A DNA stretch of 64,000 nucleotides from Arachidicoccus ginsenosidivorans (lineage in GTDB: Bacteria; Bacteroidota; Bacteroidia; Chitinophagales; Chitinophagaceae): contig NZ_CP042434.1 in assembly GCF_007971385.1 (NCBI RefSeq), positions 5,270,001-5,334,000 of the forward strand, in the 5' to 3' direction. The notes beneath the pieces are model-generated. The model worked only from the letters and a program-made list of their open reading frames with translations, was not told the origin of the DNA and searched no databases. The position numbers and the translations under genes are program-made. Positions 9,956 to 20,160 of the stretch are shown piece by piece. Numbering within the stretch: the first letter of the stretch is position 1; each line of letters opens with the position of its first letter.

Positions 9956-12151
9956 TCATTTAGATCCTTCAACAGGCCTAACACCAATTCTTTCATTAAC
10001 GGCGGTTTTAAAGTGTAGCCTTTTGCCAAAAATAACCTCTGAACGCCGTCCATTTCTGGTAAGCCGAACTTTTTTATCTGGCCATGGATTAACAAGGGTG
10101 CAATCACGTCCTCTTTCACTAAAAATATTAACGTGGCCAACCACTTCATTTTTCAACGAAGCAGAAACCAAAAATGCTCCCCACGATCTTATATTTTTAA
10201 AACTAGCCGGCTGGCTTTTTGGCCAACCAACAAAGAGTCGGATAACATTTCCGACACTCATACAGAACATTTCATCCAAAGCGCCCGCTACGGTACAACT
10301 ATTTTCTATCCCGTGGGGATTATTAAGTTGGAACCCATTTGGATAGGTATGCAAGGCATATTTATGTAACTCCTTCAGCGTCCTCATAAAGTCATACCCT
10401 GTTCTAATGGCTGCCATAAAAAAGCTATTGGATGTATTCATATCTTCCCAGCGTTGCATTTCATCGATCGTATTTTTGGCAGCAATAAGCAAATCTTCCG
10501 GGCTATCCAATGTAATGGCAGAGGCCGGAAAGATATGCTGGATTCCAAGACCATTGTCCGGCCACCAGTCAACACCTTTTTCTGTGTATCTAAATACAGT
10601 TTTACCATTTCTAATCTGTAGTGGGAAAGCACTAATTTTAGCTAAAATATCCTTCCACTTTGCCTGACGATCTATATCAATATGTAAAGTAGCACTCAAA
10701 TCCAATATTAAATCAAATGCATTACGAACTAGGCCAAGAGACAAAATAGGGTTCATGTCCTTGCCCGAACCCTCCTGGATTGCATCATTATAAATAACAT
10801 AACGCCCATTTTCATACTTCAAATAGTCTTCCCAGAAATCAGCTACGGCTAGTGCATATGGGTAAATCTTTTTACCGTAAGCAGTATCATATGTTGTTCG
10901 CCATGCCTCAGCCATATTAACAAGACCATATACTGCATTGGATTTCTGCCCGAAAAACAGTCCTTCCTTTTCAGCATTATCACTGTTTTGATAAGCGGGA
11001 AAATCACGCGTAGTCTCAATACCCAATGGTCCAATACCTACCGGGTAGAGTATACCTCTGGTATGGGTCACTTGACGTGCATACAAGGCTCCTCGATCCA
11101 TAAAATCTAGTAAAGGGGCATCTTGGGTCTTCCCCTGCGACACCCTGTTGGCAGCATACAGCGCATAAAAAGGTGCTTGAAAATTATAATTTAAATGATA
11201 ATCCCCGTTCCACGCCGGCTGGTCGGTGCTCACCCATCCAAATATGGCCGGAGAAAACCGGTTATCCCTGCTACAGGCACCCATTGTATAGAGCCCTTGA
11301 TAATAGGCCTTCATTAATACTGTATCTGCAATATGAATAGATGATTTATGCCAGTATTGCCGCCACCAGTTGTTATGATGTAATGAGATTTTATCAATTT
11401 TTGCCTTATTTATTGCCCTTATCCTTCGAAGAACAAACCCCAAAGGGTTGGGTTTTTTAAAATTACTCTCAACCGCAAGGACGAAAATTATTTTTTTACC
11501 AGGTTCTAACCTGATAGCATTGAAATTCGGCTCGGCTCTAAAAACGCCCTTAGTTACAGCTTTTAAAGCCACCCCTACCTCAGTAGCAATATCCACGCTA
11601 TCCTTAAATGCCCTGGTTAACCATAAACAGTCCTGAGATTGTCCTTTGTTTAAAACGGCACGTTTATTTTCAGGGGCCGATAGACCAATACTGCAATTAG
11701 CCGTTCCTTTTAGCGCCGTTAATTCAATAAAAACCAAATTATTTGTAGCGGCTACCCATGATTTAAACCGAATCGACCGCTGTCCCTTTTGTAACAAGCA
11801 GGAAGTAATGCCATTTTCAAGCTGTTGGCTGGCTGAAAAATCTCTCTGTTCAAAGTCATCTATTTTCAGATCAACAAATCCAACGACTCTAGGGCCAGAT
11901 AATCCGTCCGCTTTAGAGCGTAGCCGCCAGAAATCATTTTTGGAGAGATAATAACGTAAAGTATTGTTTTTAAAGCCCAGGCTGACTGTAAGATCTCCAT
12001 TACCCATTAAAGGAGCATCAGTGGAAACTTGACTGGGCATATGTTTTGGAGCTGTATTCCAAATATTAAAATACTGCTCCGGCTGCGCACCAACAAAGCC
12101 AGTACCCCATAACCATAAAATCCCTGCAAATAAGCACTTATACAATCTCAA
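9956..12151 (-). CDS. GH95-like glycoside hydrolase (alpha-L-fucosidase/galactosidase type)
   Basis: A 731-residue secreted protein with a Sec signal ending near GFVGAQ. The order fits GH95: N-terminal beta-sandwich with DAPLMGNGDLTVSLG, then an (alpha/alpha)6 barrel with PAWNGDYHLNYNFQAP (retaining the Asn-x-Asn pair used to activate water in GH95) and AIQEGSGKDMNP with a candidate acid Glu, then a C-terminal beta domain ending ERIGVRPVEGS. It diverges more from classic fucosidases than the second GH95 in this window (36648-38950), for example QAPFYALYAAN where QMNYW is usual. Its substrate could therefore differ. First of a leftward hydrolase run on this strand in genome order. Confidence 0.72.
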   Translation of the reverse strand: MRLYKCLFAGILWLWGTGFVGAQPEQYFNIWNTAPKHMPSQVSTDAPLMGNGDLTVSLGFKNNTLRYYLSKNDFWRLRSKADGLSGPRVVGFVDLKIDDFEQRDFSASQQLENGITSCLLQKGQRSIRFKSWVAATNNLVFIELTALKGTANCSIGLSAPENKRAVLNKGQSQDCLWLTRAFKDSVDIATEVGVALKAVTKGVFRAEPNFNAIRLEPGKKIIFVLAVESNFKKPNPLGFVLRRIRAINKAKIDKISLHHNNWWRQYWHKSSIHIADTVLMKAYYQGLYTMGACSRDNRFSPAIFGWVSTDQPAWNGDYHLNYNFQAPFYALYAANRVSQGKTQDAPLLDFMDRGALYARQVTHTRGILYPVGIGPLGIETTRDFPAYQNSDNAEKEGLFFGQKSNAVYGLVNMAEAWRTTYDTAYGKKIYPYALAVADFWEDYLKYENGRYVIYNDAIQEGSGKDMNPILSLGLVRNAFDLILDLSATLHIDIDRQAKWKDILAKISAFPLQIRNGKTVFRYTEKGVDWWPDNGLGIQHIFPASAITLDSPEDLLIAAKNTIDEMQRWEDMNTSNSFFMAAIRTGYDFMRTLKELHKYALHTYPNGFQLNNPHGIENSCTVAGALDEMFCMSVGNVIRLFVGWPKSQPASFKNIRSWGAFLVSASLKNEVVGHVNIFSERGRDCTLVNPWPDKKVRLTRNGRRSEVIFGKRLHFKTAVNERIGVRPVEGSK

Positions 12152-12264
12152 TAGAATATTATTTTAGTATTAAAATAGCCAGGAGCACAATTAAAAATAC
12201 ATGGATTTAGATCCATTGCTGCGTGCCAACTCTCACTTTAAAGACCAACCTATTTCCAAATAAA

Positions 12265-14865
12265 CTACTTGGCCGATATAACCTCCATTGCACTTGAGAG
12301 TCCACCACTTTTGGCAATAACCTTAAATTTGCCCTGGCTGCCCTTTTTAAATTTAACAATGGCTAGCACCATGCCATTAAATGCTTTTTTGGAAGGGCTT
12401 TGAAAGGAAGCAAAACTGGTTGCATCTCCATTATCGGTTGCCACAATTTCTCCTGGACCTTCCACTGAAAACTGTACCAAATTACTGGCATCCGGCACCA
12501 TCAAGCCGTCCTTGTCTGTTATTTTTACGGTAATAAATGCCAGATCATTACCTACGGTTTTAATATGATGCCTATCAGTGGATATCTTTAATTGGGTAGC
12601 AGGGCTAGTTGTTTTCACAACATCTGTTGCCCACTTTTTGCCATTTTTATAACTCACCACCTTTAATTCTCCAGGTTCATATACCACACTATCCCAGCTG
12701 AGTCTAAAGTCAATGCCAGGCCTTTTGGTCTTTTTGCCCAGGCTTTTGCCATTTAAAAACAGTTCCGCCTGATCACCAGAAGTGTACACATCTACGGGAA
12801 CAATGGAATCAATTCTATTAGGCCAGTTCCAGTGTGGCAAAATATGCGCCATTGGAAGATCTGGTCTCCAATGAGATTGATACAGGTAAAAACGGTCTTT
12901 GGGGAAACCAGCTAGATCTACAATGCCAAAGTAACTACTTCTGGAAGGGGGTGTTTTGGCATTCAATTCTTGTAGCTTCCTGGCTAAGGCTGCTTTTTTA
13001 CTCGGATCATTTCTAAAATTCAGCAAATTGGTCGCATCTGTATTATATGGTGTTGGCTCACCTAGATAATCAAACCCCGTCCAGACAAACTCTCCCAGTA
13101 AATTAGGGTACTTAGCATTGATGCGAAACTGTTCATCTGGTGTGCACCCCCAGCCTGGATGGGCATGGTCGTATGAAGTTATTTGCCAGTTTTTATAATC
13201 TGTACCAAAAAAATATTCCCCTCTTGAGGATACGCAGGAAGAGGTTTCGCTGCCCAGAGTTGGCATGTTTTTATATCGAGGGTCTTTATCCCAGTCACTT
13301 TGTTTATTGAAAAAATAGTTCACACCCATTACATCCAATGCCTGGGCAGCACCGGATGCACGGCCGCCGTCAGGATTATTATACCCGTTGGAGACAGGCC
13401 TTGTAGGATCTTCGCCACGTATTATATCTGCTAGGTGCTTGGTTAGCTGAACATCCTCTTGCTCCAGCACTTCATTACCGATGGACCAGATAATTACGGA
13501 TGGATGATTGCGGTCGCGGTGGACCATGGCAGTAAGATCCTTTTGATGCCACTGGTCGAATAGTTTATTATAATCTAATTTCCTTTTACCATGCTTCCAG
13601 CTGTCAAAAGCCTCATCCCAGACTAAAAAACCCATCTGATCCGCCATTTCCAGTAGTTCAGGGGCGGGGGGATTATGAGAAGTTCTCAGCGCATTACAGC
13701 CCATTTGTTTTAAGATGACTAATTGTCTATGTAGCGCGCTTTCATTAAAGGCGGCGCCTAACGCACCCAAATCATGATGATTACAAGTACCCTGTATTTC
13801 CACTCTACGCCCATTGAGCAAAAAGCCTTTTGTCGCTGTAAATTCAATTGTACGTACACCAAAAGGCGTTAGATAGGTATCCACAACTTTTCTATTGACA
13901 ATAATCGAAGTCTCAACGACGTAGCGATTAGGAGAAGTAATATCCCAGCGTTTAGGCCGGTTGATTTGGGCACTGGTCCCAGCTGTTGCGCTCCCTCCAA
14001 TGGGTATATCCAGGGAAGTATTATTAAAATCGGTAACTCTTCTCCCTTTTCTGTTCTGCCCGTCTAATTCATAGACGGCAGACTGAATACTTGCTTTGAC
14101 CGCTTCCAGCCCCTGATTGTCAACCGTTACAGCCATATTTACTTTGGCGGATGCGTCAGAAACCTGGGGTGTCGTAATATTGGTGCCCCAATGACCAACA
14201 TGAACCGGATCTGTTTTTACCAGCCAGACATGGCGATAAATGCCAGCCCCAGGATACCAACGGGAATCCCAGTTTTCTGTATCCAGGCGAACAGCGATTA
14301 GGTTATCCTCCCCCACCTTAATAAATGGCGTCAGGTCCATCCGAAAGGAGTTATAGCCATAAGGCCAGGTGCCTACATAATGGCCATTCAACCAAATTTT
14401 GGCATTCGCCATAGCACCGTCAAAATCCACAAAAATTTGTTTGTTCGCATCCTTAACATCTATCTTAAAATGCTTTCTATACCAACCAATCCCTTTCCAG
14501 GGAAGTTTACCCGTTGAACCTTCTAATTCTATTCTGAAAGGCCCGGTAATTCCCCAGTCATGGGGCAGATCCAATTCTTTCCAGGGAGCCACCCGGTCAT
14601 TTAAGGTAATCTTTTCCAGATTTGAAGGCTCTGGCTTTCTAGTACCGTCTGGCTGTAATCCATAACGTGCAAACAGCCAACCGTCATCAAATAATGTAGT
14701 ATTGGTCGTACCCATCCTTTTTATAATTTTCTTTTGTGTGAATGCATGTGTCACAAATAGACCCACAAAAACCGTTACCAGCAAAAACTGAATACCCCAA
14801 CGGTTCGCTTTTGCCTTTATAAGCTTCCTTTTATTATTGCTTTTGATTGTCATATTGGTTGTCAA
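12265..14865 (-). CDS. GH2 family beta-galactosidase-like glycoside hydrolase
   Basis: An 866-residue secreted enzyme with a hydrophobic segment at about 25-43. Domains in order: sugar-binding sandwich (about 55-220, with WYPGAGIYRHVWL), immunoglobulin-like domain, TIM barrel (about 340-640) and C-terminal Ig-like domains of the DUF4982/BIg kind. The barrel carries the acid/base E465 in WSIGNEV and the likely nucleophile E540 in LGSETSS. The NHHDLG and RTSHNPP motifs are typical of GH2. Beta-galactosidase is the best guess, but GH2 also contains glucuronidases and mannosidases. It sits 113 bases upstream of the GH95-like gene on the same strand. Confidence 0.9.
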   Translation of the reverse strand: MTTNMTIKSNNKRKLIKAKANRWGIQFLLVTVFVGLFVTHAFTQKKIIKRMGTTNTTLFDDGWLFARYGLQPDGTRKPEPSNLEKITLNDRVAPWKELDLPHDWGITGPFRIELEGSTGKLPWKGIGWYRKHFKIDVKDANKQIFVDFDGAMANAKIWLNGHYVGTWPYGYNSFRMDLTPFIKVGEDNLIAVRLDTENWDSRWYPGAGIYRHVWLVKTDPVHVGHWGTNITTPQVSDASAKVNMAVTVDNQGLEAVKASIQSAVYELDGQNRKGRRVTDFNNTSLDIPIGGSATAGTSAQINRPKRWDITSPNRYVVETSIIVNRKVVDTYLTPFGVRTIEFTATKGFLLNGRRVEIQGTCNHHDLGALGAAFNESALHRQLVILKQMGCNALRTSHNPPAPELLEMADQMGFLVWDEAFDSWKHGKRKLDYNKLFDQWHQKDLTAMVHRDRNHPSVIIWSIGNEVLEQEDVQLTKHLADIIRGEDPTRPVSNGYNNPDGGRASGAAQALDVMGVNYFFNKQSDWDKDPRYKNMPTLGSETSSCVSSRGEYFFGTDYKNWQITSYDHAHPGWGCTPDEQFRINAKYPNLLGEFVWTGFDYLGEPTPYNTDATNLLNFRNDPSKKAALARKLQELNAKTPPSRSSYFGIVDLAGFPKDRFYLYQSHWRPDLPMAHILPHWNWPNRIDSIVPVDVYTSGDQAELFLNGKSLGKKTKRPGIDFRLSWDSVVYEPGELKVVSYKNGKKWATDVVKTTSPATQLKISTDRHHIKTVGNDLAFITVKITDKDGLMVPDASNLVQFSVEGPGEIVATDNGDATSFASFQSPSKKAFNGMVLAIVKFKKGSQGKFKVIAKSGGLSSAMEVISAK

Positions 14866-15019
14866 AATTGATATCTAATCTGATTTATTTTACTATTTAC
14901 TTTAATATATAATCTACTCTTTCGTTTCAATGTTAGGTGGTAGCATTATATCCTAAATTGTCCGTTGCTAAAACTAAACAAGGCTAATTAGCGGACCTGC
15001 ATTTGTTTTTTTTTGCGAA

Positions 15020-15841
15020 TTACGCTTCGTATCTATTTTTCAGCAATTGCATCATATATACATTAATTTCATATTGATTGGCTATGGGCATTTGCGTAAA
15101 AGGCAACTGCACCATGTAAGGAGCCGGCCCAAACTCTGGCGTAACTGTTAATACACGGCGCCCTTCTTTGCGGTAATGACTAACGACGGCATCCCACCAT
15201 CCTAAATGTTGCGCTAGCGCTCTCTGATACAATGGAAGGCGTGGATCAATTACCTGTGCCCCCTGCGCATGACCAATGCGGGCATGCAGATGTTCAACAC
15301 GCTTACAGGCCAGCGCCATTGCCTCCTTTTGATCCTCCAGTAAACTCTCTGCTACGCTACACCAGTGGGAAAAATCAGCTGTAATGCTTAAGTTTGGTAA
15401 CTGTTGTAAATAGCTGTGTGCGACATGCGCAGCAAAAAGGGCTTTATTGCGATGCGTCTCATGGCAAATTTTAATGCCTGTCTGTTCAGAAAAATCCGCT
15501 GCCACCTGAATTAAAGAGGCATTTTGCTCAAAGCTAAAATAATCCTTGCCTGTCTGTGCATTAATCTTTACGGGCGCAGCTGAAGCCAGTAAGTGCAGAT
15601 AACGGAGGTAATTTTTCTGATGCGCATCAAAATCCTTTTCAAAAGACTGAAAATACTGACCAATAAATAAGAGTCCATTCGCCTTTAAGGCGGCCGTCAT
15701 TTCTGCTCGCTCATTTACCTGTTCAGGTACAGCGGCCTCAATACCATCATAGCCGCTTTGTTTTACTTTTTTACAAAACGCAGACCAGGGCAAATCCTCT
15801 GCCCCCCACCTAGGGCAGTAAAATTGTAGTTTTATATCCAT
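15020..15841 (-). CDS. Sugar phosphate isomerase/epimerase-like TIM barrel protein
   Basis: A 273-residue cytoplasmic protein of the xylose isomerase-like (AP endonuclease 2) superfamily. Candidate metal ligands appear in order: Glu in KICHETHR, Asp in ITADFSHW, His in VEHLHARIGH and Glu in VTPEFGPAP. It has no signal peptide, so it may isomerise a released or imported sugar. The exact reaction is unknown. It is followed about 150 bases later by the GH2 gene and preceded 42 bases upstream by the six-hairpin glycosidase, so it is probably co-transcribed. Confidence 0.83.
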   Translation of the reverse strand: MDIKLQFYCPRWGAEDLPWSAFCKKVKQSGYDGIEAAVPEQVNERAEMTAALKANGLLFIGQYFQSFEKDFDAHQKNYLRYLHLLASAAPVKINAQTGKDYFSFEQNASLIQVAADFSEQTGIKICHETHRNKALFAAHVAHSYLQQLPNLSITADFSHWCSVAESLLEDQKEAMALACKRVEHLHARIGHAQGAQVIDPRLPLYQRALAQHLGWWDAVVSHYRKEGRRVLTVTPEFGPAPYMVQLPFTQMPIANQYEINVYMMQLLKNRYEA

Positions 15842-15883
15842 ATGTAATTAAGCTTTTATTTGTTTTGTGGTAAAAATAGTGAT

Positions 15884-17206
15884 TTATTGCTCATTTTGCT
15901 TTTGATGGGTCTTAGCCCATTGCCTAAACAGGGCAATGGCTTTTGCCAAAACGCCAGCCGACCCCTTGAATTTCCCAGAACCGTTGGGTACATCTCCCAT
16001 GGCATACCATTCATTAAAGCCGCCATTTTTGATGACCCTGTCAATCATTGGTCGAACTTCCTGGTAAGCTTGTTGTACAAAACCATGTTCAATTAACTGT
16101 TGGATCATCCTGGCACCAAACCAGGTCCAGTCTCCCCCGTTTTGATAAACATATGGTTTTGACATGCCACCCCTAAAAAAACCTTCCGGGTAGGTTGGAT
16201 AAAGGGTGAGTCCGATACTTGGCATTCCGGAGGCTTTTACGTCGGATAACATGCGGTTGTTCACATTTATAATTTCTTTGTCAGAAAACAATCCGGCTTC
16301 AATGGCTACGGCTGTACCGCCATGATAGTTAATCTTGTTCTCATCAAAGCCCTCAGGGATGGGTGAGGCTCCTGGATAAATATGGGGTATAAATTTTTGG
16401 TTCTTTACATCCCATAAGTATTTTCTTACGTTATCAAATATACTGGCTTGCAATTGCTTCCACCTTTGCTGATCCTGCTTACTGGTTGCCATTTGCTGCA
16501 TATACTTTAGGGCAATGATCAGCATGGCATTATCATAAACATCAATGGCTTCATTGGAAAGACTATCCCAGTCACAGCCAAAGTCATCCCCTGGCTGTAC
16601 ATCTCCCCAGTCAGCAGTCATTGCCCCCCACAGAAGGCCATATTTTTTATTATATCTTTCGTTAAGCAGATAATCAAACATTTGCACCATTCGGCCGTAA
16701 ACAGAGCTTCCGGCTACTTGTACATTCAATATACTGGTGTCTCCGGTTTTTTGAACATATTTACCCACCAGTTGTATTAAGGAGGTTTCCTGATCGGTCT
16801 CTACAGTGTTCTTAAAACCTACATGGTCTGGCGCCGCGGCTGAATAATAAGGGTGTGTATCATTCCAGGTAAAGTCTTTTTTAAGAACATAGCCATCAAT
16901 CATTTCTCCGTTTTTTTGCTGTAAGGCAAAAAATAGTAATATGGCTCCTTTTATCTCACTGGCTGGCCGGAGTTCAAGGGCAGTTTCAATAAAGGTATTT
17001 AGGTCCCTGGCCCAGACCTGGGAATAGCCGCTACCTGCATTAAAGCCTTGTTTTAGCAGATCCCTGGCCATACTATCGACCTTGTAAAATCCAGTATCAG
17101 CTAAAATATTAGCGGCTAGCTGTTCATCTCCTGCTGACTGCTGAGAAGTACTACAGCTAGCAAACCCGATAATTCCGGCAATCAGACAGATGATTAAATG
17201 ATGCAT
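15884..17206 (-). CDS. Secreted six-hairpin (alpha/alpha)6 glycosidase-like lipoprotein
   Basis: I chose the start at 17206 (MHHLIICLIAGIIGFASC) because it gives a clean lipoprotein signal with lipobox FASC; the open frame extends up to 17386 but that part is a low-complexity KLKLKQKL stretch. The mature protein of about 420 residues shows repeated helical hairpins: VWARDLNTFIETAL, ETDQETSLIQLV, TADWGDVQPGDD, IDVYDNAMLIIALKYM, QNGGDWTWFGARMI and GGFNEWYAMGD. This is the pattern of glucosidases related to GH63, GH100 and debranching-enzyme C-domains. Asp/Glu pairs in WGD and NEW are candidates for catalysis. The family is not assigned with confidence. Confidence 0.72.
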   Translation of the reverse strand: MHHLIICLIAGIIGFASCSTSQQSAGDEQLAANILADTGFYKVDSMARDLLKQGFNAGSGYSQVWARDLNTFIETALELRPASEIKGAILLFFALQQKNGEMIDGYVLKKDFTWNDTHPYYSAAAPDHVGFKNTVETDQETSLIQLVGKYVQKTGDTSILNVQVAGSSVYGRMVQMFDYLLNERYNKKYGLLWGAMTADWGDVQPGDDFGCDWDSLSNEAIDVYDNAMLIIALKYMQQMATSKQDQQRWKQLQASIFDNVRKYLWDVKNQKFIPHIYPGASPIPEGFDENKINYHGGTAVAIEAGLFSDKEIINVNNRMLSDVKASGMPSIGLTLYPTYPEGFFRGGMSKPYVYQNGGDWTWFGARMIQQLIEHGFVQQAYQEVRPMIDRVIKNGGFNEWYAMGDVPNGSGKFKGSAGVLAKAIALFRQWAKTHQKQNEQ

Positions 17207-17271
17207 CTTTGTGCTAAATGCCTGAATGCTCAAATATTTTCCTACACTTTGTTTTATCATGGATTGTAATT

Positions 17272-17298
17272 TCTGTTTCAGTTTCAGTTTCAAATCTA
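17272..17298. repeat. Short GTTTCA simple repeat in gene leader
   Basis: Three to four imperfect copies of a TTTCAG/TTTCTG hexamer lie about 70 bases upstream of the chosen start of the six-hairpin lipoprotein gene. Confidence 0.6.
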
Positions 17299-17418
17299 AA
17301 CGGATATCGCATTTTTGCCACCTGTATTTACCGCCTGTATTTGCGACTAGGTTCGCACCCTCAAATACGATAATCTTGAGGAGCAATGCCTAAAGCACCC
17401 ATCCCTATTAGGATGCCT

Positions 17419-20124
17419 TTATTGTACAAAGAGAAAGGACGCCGGTGCATATTTAGGCAAATTAAATGTGAAGGCATTGTCTTTTATACGAATTTGTTTA
17501 CCTAAGACACTGCCTCTTAAATCAATGGGCTGCACCGCTTTTGCCTTTATCCCTTTTGGCAAATGAACGGTTATTGCTCCGCCAATACCAGCTTGTTCCC
17601 AGAGTCTTAGTATACGTCCTTTCCCTTCCGGATTGTCTCCAAAAGCCGTTACCAGTACACTTTTTCTAGACAAACTAAGGCCGGTCTGCTCCTGGGGCAG
17701 CTTCCCGGCGGCGCCCTGCGCCTCCCCTGTCAATAGTGGCAGTCTCGCTTCCCAGGACTTATTTACCAGGTTGGGCACTGTAGCGGTCTTACTCGCTACT
17801 GGCCAAATCCTAACGCGTTCGCTCCAGGATCCTTGTTGCCAAAGTGGATAATTGGTGTTCCACATATTATTATACAGATTAACAAAGACAGCAGGTTCTT
17901 TTGGAATATAATCCATAGAGAACTTCCAGAGCCCAGGGACCCCCATACTAATCAGCGGCGCATCTATAGGAGACAATGCAAGGCCGGATTTGTCCGGCGC
18001 TGTTACAGACACCCCTGAATTGACGGCCATTAGATATCGGTTGGTGCCTTTAATTATATCAGTGGCGGGATTGATCGGTCCTCCCAGTCGGCCAACAGTA
18101 AACTTAGGCTGCGATACAGCAAATGGGAAGCATAACCAGCCGCCTTCTGGTTGCTTTTCGGGTGTTTTATTAGTGACAGCCCATTTTACTTCTACATAGG
18201 CCATATTTTTGGGAAACATAAATTGAATTTGGTACCCACTAGCCAGGCCACTAGTTGTCTCGGCCGTTAATGTTACGATATCTGCCACTGCGGAGTGTCC
18301 TGTCGATATCCGCCAACTATCAGGCGTATAAGCCATATAAGGCGCCTTATCCGGGCCAGTCATGCCTGGTTTGCCCAGGTCATTTAAGCCCCAGCCTGTC
18401 TTTATACGACTGTAGGCATTAAACCAACTGTCCACCTCATGGGTACTAAAACGCTGATGTAAAAACTGCCCCAAAACATATTTGGAGGACTGATCTACCA
18501 GCTCGCGTCCCGTTGATTTTTCAATCAGAGAGCTGATGCCGCCTCTTTTTAAATCAAAACGGACTTTGAAATAGGGAGTACTAAAAGAGGTCGCGGTATC
18601 CATTTCTTGCCTAGTCCCGGTCAAAGTTTTAAGTTCTTGTTCTGTATAGGTTTTATAACCTGAGGCTGCAATATCCTTCGCGTAAAAAAATGCGCCCTTT
18701 ACCCAAGGGTTCTCCACCAGGGCTGATCTTTTCCAGGGCAGCGGATTGTATACCACCATGCGCTTACCCGAAACATGCACAGATTTAGCCAGTAGATCAA
18801 GCCGCTTTTTTAAACCACTTGTAACAATTCTATGTGTGTTTTGTATGTATTGGCGCTTGACGGCGTATGAATGCAGCCATTTTCTTTTACTTCCGACCTC
18901 TGGGTGATAGGCGCTACTGTTTTTCAGCTGTGTATAATCACCATCTTTGGGAATCGGTTCGGCCTCCGCTGCAGCCTTCCACTTTTTCCAATCTTCGCCA
19001 TAACTATAGCGGGGGCCGTATTCAGCATTCATCCCCCAGGTATGCTCTGCATATAATAAACTCTGTTCATATGCCTTAGCCAGGCTATCAGCCAGCGGCT
19101 TAGTTGTTAGCCCCCACAATTGAAGCTCAGTATTTAAGCCATCAAGAGCCGACTCAAGTGGGCGGACATTTTTGGCGATCTTGGTCGCCCGAGGATTGGA
19201 CATCAGCCCCTGAATCCATGTATCGGGCATATCCCCCTTAATAGTGGGCAGTTCAGGATGCTCCGCTAGTACCGCCCGGGTAAATTCATCTAAGGTGCCC
19301 AGATGTATTCTTACGCCGGGCATCTTCTTTTTGGCAAAATCCAACAATTTATTGACTTCCGCCTCAGTTGGAGGTCCATGGTTATCTCCTGTCATTTGCA
19401 TGGCCAGGTAGTTTTTACAGGGCCAGCCACTGGGTGGTGTTATATCTGAGCCGTATAAGGGCGTATAATTACATAACACTTTGGAGCCGTCTGCCCCCTC
19501 CCACCAAAATAACTGGGGCACCCTGGGATATTGACTGGCCGGGTTACAGCCTAGCTGTAAGAATTTAATCCCCGCATGACTCAGTAAAGTAGGTAGTATC
19601 CAGCTATGGCTGGGCACATCCGTCATCTTTGCACCTATGGGTAAGGGCTGACCATATTTTCTGGCTATTTTAGCTGCATACCCGAGTCCTCGAACCAGAT
19701 CTTCATAATCCAGTCCTTCTGTTTGCAGTGTAAAGGGTAGTGCGTGGACGACAATGGTGCCTTTGCGGATGGCCTGTTCTATTTTTGATCTGCGTTCAGC
19801 TGTTTGCAAAGGGCCTAATATTGGTCCATACAGTGGCCAGCCTGGAACCGTCCAGGCAAATTGTTTTTCCTTGGGCTGTGTGGCATTTTTTGCAATCACC
19901 TCCAAGGCGTTGTCCATCATTTCTGTTCGATACCTTTTAAAGACATTTGCCGGCAGGTCTGTAAACCCCAGATCAAAATGAGTTTTAAAGACCACCCAAA
20001 TGTCTGTTACCTTACTGTCATTTTGGCCATTTGCTGTGGACGGCTGAGCCAGTAAACCTGTTACAGCTAACATACCGATGACAAAACATAAAAAATTAAA
20101 TATTATATATTTGGATTGCTTCAT
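17419..20124 (-). CDS. GH38-like secreted protein (DUF5054-type)
   Basis: Start chosen at 20124 (MKQSKYIIFNFLC), giving a Sec signal ending near GLLAQ; about 900 residues. The N-terminal part has VVFKTHFDLGFTD near residue 60, resembling the metal-binding His/Asp start of GH38 alpha-mannosidases, followed by HALPFTLQTEG and DVPSHSWILP. The middle and C-terminal parts are beta-rich, like GH38. Many Bacteroidota carry such proteins under the label DUF5054; their activity is, to my knowledge, not established, so alpha-mannosidase is only a guess. It lies 213 bases upstream of the six-hairpin lipoprotein gene and begins the leftward run. Confidence 0.7.
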   Translation of the reverse strand: MKQSKYIIFNFLCFVIGMLAVTGLLAQPSTANGQNDSKVTDIWVVFKTHFDLGFTDLPANVFKRYRTEMMDNALEVIAKNATQPKEKQFAWTVPGWPLYGPILGPLQTAERRSKIEQAIRKGTIVVHALPFTLQTEGLDYEDLVRGLGYAAKIARKYGQPLPIGAKMTDVPSHSWILPTLLSHAGIKFLQLGCNPASQYPRVPQLFWWEGADGSKVLCNYTPLYGSDITPPSGWPCKNYLAMQMTGDNHGPPTEAEVNKLLDFAKKKMPGVRIHLGTLDEFTRAVLAEHPELPTIKGDMPDTWIQGLMSNPRATKIAKNVRPLESALDGLNTELQLWGLTTKPLADSLAKAYEQSLLYAEHTWGMNAEYGPRYSYGEDWKKWKAAAEAEPIPKDGDYTQLKNSSAYHPEVGSKRKWLHSYAVKRQYIQNTHRIVTSGLKKRLDLLAKSVHVSGKRMVVYNPLPWKRSALVENPWVKGAFFYAKDIAASGYKTYTEQELKTLTGTRQEMDTATSFSTPYFKVRFDLKRGGISSLIEKSTGRELVDQSSKYVLGQFLHQRFSTHEVDSWFNAYSRIKTGWGLNDLGKPGMTGPDKAPYMAYTPDSWRISTGHSAVADIVTLTAETTSGLASGYQIQFMFPKNMAYVEVKWAVTNKTPEKQPEGGWLCFPFAVSQPKFTVGRLGGPINPATDIIKGTNRYLMAVNSGVSVTAPDKSGLALSPIDAPLISMGVPGLWKFSMDYIPKEPAVFVNLYNNMWNTNYPLWQQGSWSERVRIWPVASKTATVPNLVNKSWEARLPLLTGEAQGAAGKLPQEQTGLSLSRKSVLVTAFGDNPEGKGRILRLWEQAGIGGAITVHLPKGIKAKAVQPIDLRGSVLGKQIRIKDNAFTFNLPKYAPASFLFVQ

Positions 20125-20160
20125 AAAAAATTCACTTAATGTTATTCTGATAATCTGCAT

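Noticed and set aside
9889..10149. Alternative leftward frame at the end of the GH95-like gene, ending KGKNYYRLVEVKK, as evidence of a frameshift
   Set aside because: The main frame ends HFKTAVNERIGVRPVEGS, which fits a GH95-type C-terminus better, so no frameshift is needed.
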